Assembly (NCBI RefSeq): GCF_018449515.1
Contig: NZ_JAAVUQ010000002.1
Coordinates: 370,079-434,078 of the forward strand
DNA: 64,000 nt
Source: Caballeronia sp. dw_19
Lineage (GTDB): Bacteria > Pseudomonadota > Gammaproteobacteria > Burkholderiales > Burkholderiaceae
Reading direction: 5' to 3'
Made by a program: the position numbers and the translations under genes. Under the pieces are notes generated by a model, which worked only from the letters and a program-made list of their open reading frames with translations, was not told the origin of the DNA and did not search any database. This document shows positions 63,919 through 64,000 of the stretch, piece by piece (the first letter of the stretch is position 1; the number at the start of each line of letters is the position of its first letter).

Positions 63919-64000
63919 GCCATTAGGGGTGGTTTGTTTCGGGTGGGTTGTTAGGGTTCTGGGTTAGTGGTCGGGGGCAATGCCCGGTTGCCAGGTTCTG
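63919..64000. repeat. Beginning of a second copy of the 40-bp-unit repeat (cut by window edge)
   Basis: From about 63954 the sequence reads GGTTCTGGGTTAGTGGTCGG followed by a CAATGCC block, then GGTTCTG again 39 bases later. This is the unit of the tandem repeats at 28490-28665, in the opposite orientation. The full element probably continues to the right of the window. Confidence 0.7.

Overview
The window looks like a high-GC betaproteobacterial chromosome segment, most likely from a Paraburkholderia/Caballeronia/Burkholderia-type organism. This is inferred from codon use, the density of LysR/IclR/AraC regulators and ABC/MFS transporters, a WaaC-type heptosyltransferase, an OprD porin, a cyanide-insensitive-type cytochrome bd oxidase and a dispersed intergenic repeat. 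No tRNA, rRNA, CRISPR array, transposase or prophage gene was recognised. Genes sit in short operons with ordinary Shine-Dalgarno sites and several clear intrinsic terminators.

Layout. 1-1.6 kb: ethanolamine ammonia-lyase (eutBC, minus). 1.9-4.1 kb: tRNA 2-selenouridine synthase followed by a UPF0718/ArsP-like permease. 4.2-6.9 kb: cydA-cydB-DUF2474 oxidase operon (minus). 7.3-10.7 kb: zinc metallopeptidase, waaC, DsbA/FrnE-like protein and a small unknown gene. 10.8-16.3 kb: FAD amine/amino-acid oxidoreductase, osmC, a DnaA-box cluster, chaA-type Ca2+/H+ antiporter, a 49-residue ORF behind a strong promoter, and a purine permease. 16.6-25.7 kb: gamma-glutamyltranspeptidase, a LysR regulator and an oppABCDF peptide importer. 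26-27.4 kb: OprD porin.

27.55-28.81 kb holds no credible gene. It is a 1.26-kb imperfect inverted repeat carrying 40-bp tandem repeats, and a related sequence starts again at the right edge of the window. 28.8-32.8 kb: a taurine/sulfonate-type ABC transporter with a TauD-family dioxygenase. 33-35 kb: an HD-domain (cyanamide-hydratase-like) gene divergent from a GlxA-type AraC regulator, with an eight-half-site repeat array directly before the regulator. 35.4-40 kb: a small unknown gene, an IclR-headed polar amino-acid ABC transporter and a LysR regulator. 40.1-44.7 kb: marR-emrA-emrB-outer-membrane-factor tripartite efflux operon, whose repressor gene appears leaderless. 44.8-48.5 kb: LysR, a class III CoA-transferase and an ACS-family MFS transporter.

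49-51.1 kb: four small proteins that look like distant paralogues, around a cold-shock protein gene. 51.7-57.8 kb: signal transduction (MCP, degenerate receiver, LuxR-type response regulator, hybrid histidine kinase) interspersed with two gene remnants (DUF4126 N-terminus; shortened MazE-like antitoxin without toxin). 58-64 kb: SDR reductase, glyoxalase-family protein with HMG-CoA lyase, PaaI thioesterase, glutathione-independent formaldehyde dehydrogenase and an MHS-family MFS transporter.

The least explained structures are the eight-half-site array at 33901-34072, the inverted-repeat element at 27551-28810, the DnaA-box cluster at 12981-13015 and the csp-associated small-protein cluster at 49031-51145. 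All functions are read from sequence features and family knowledge; no database search was run.
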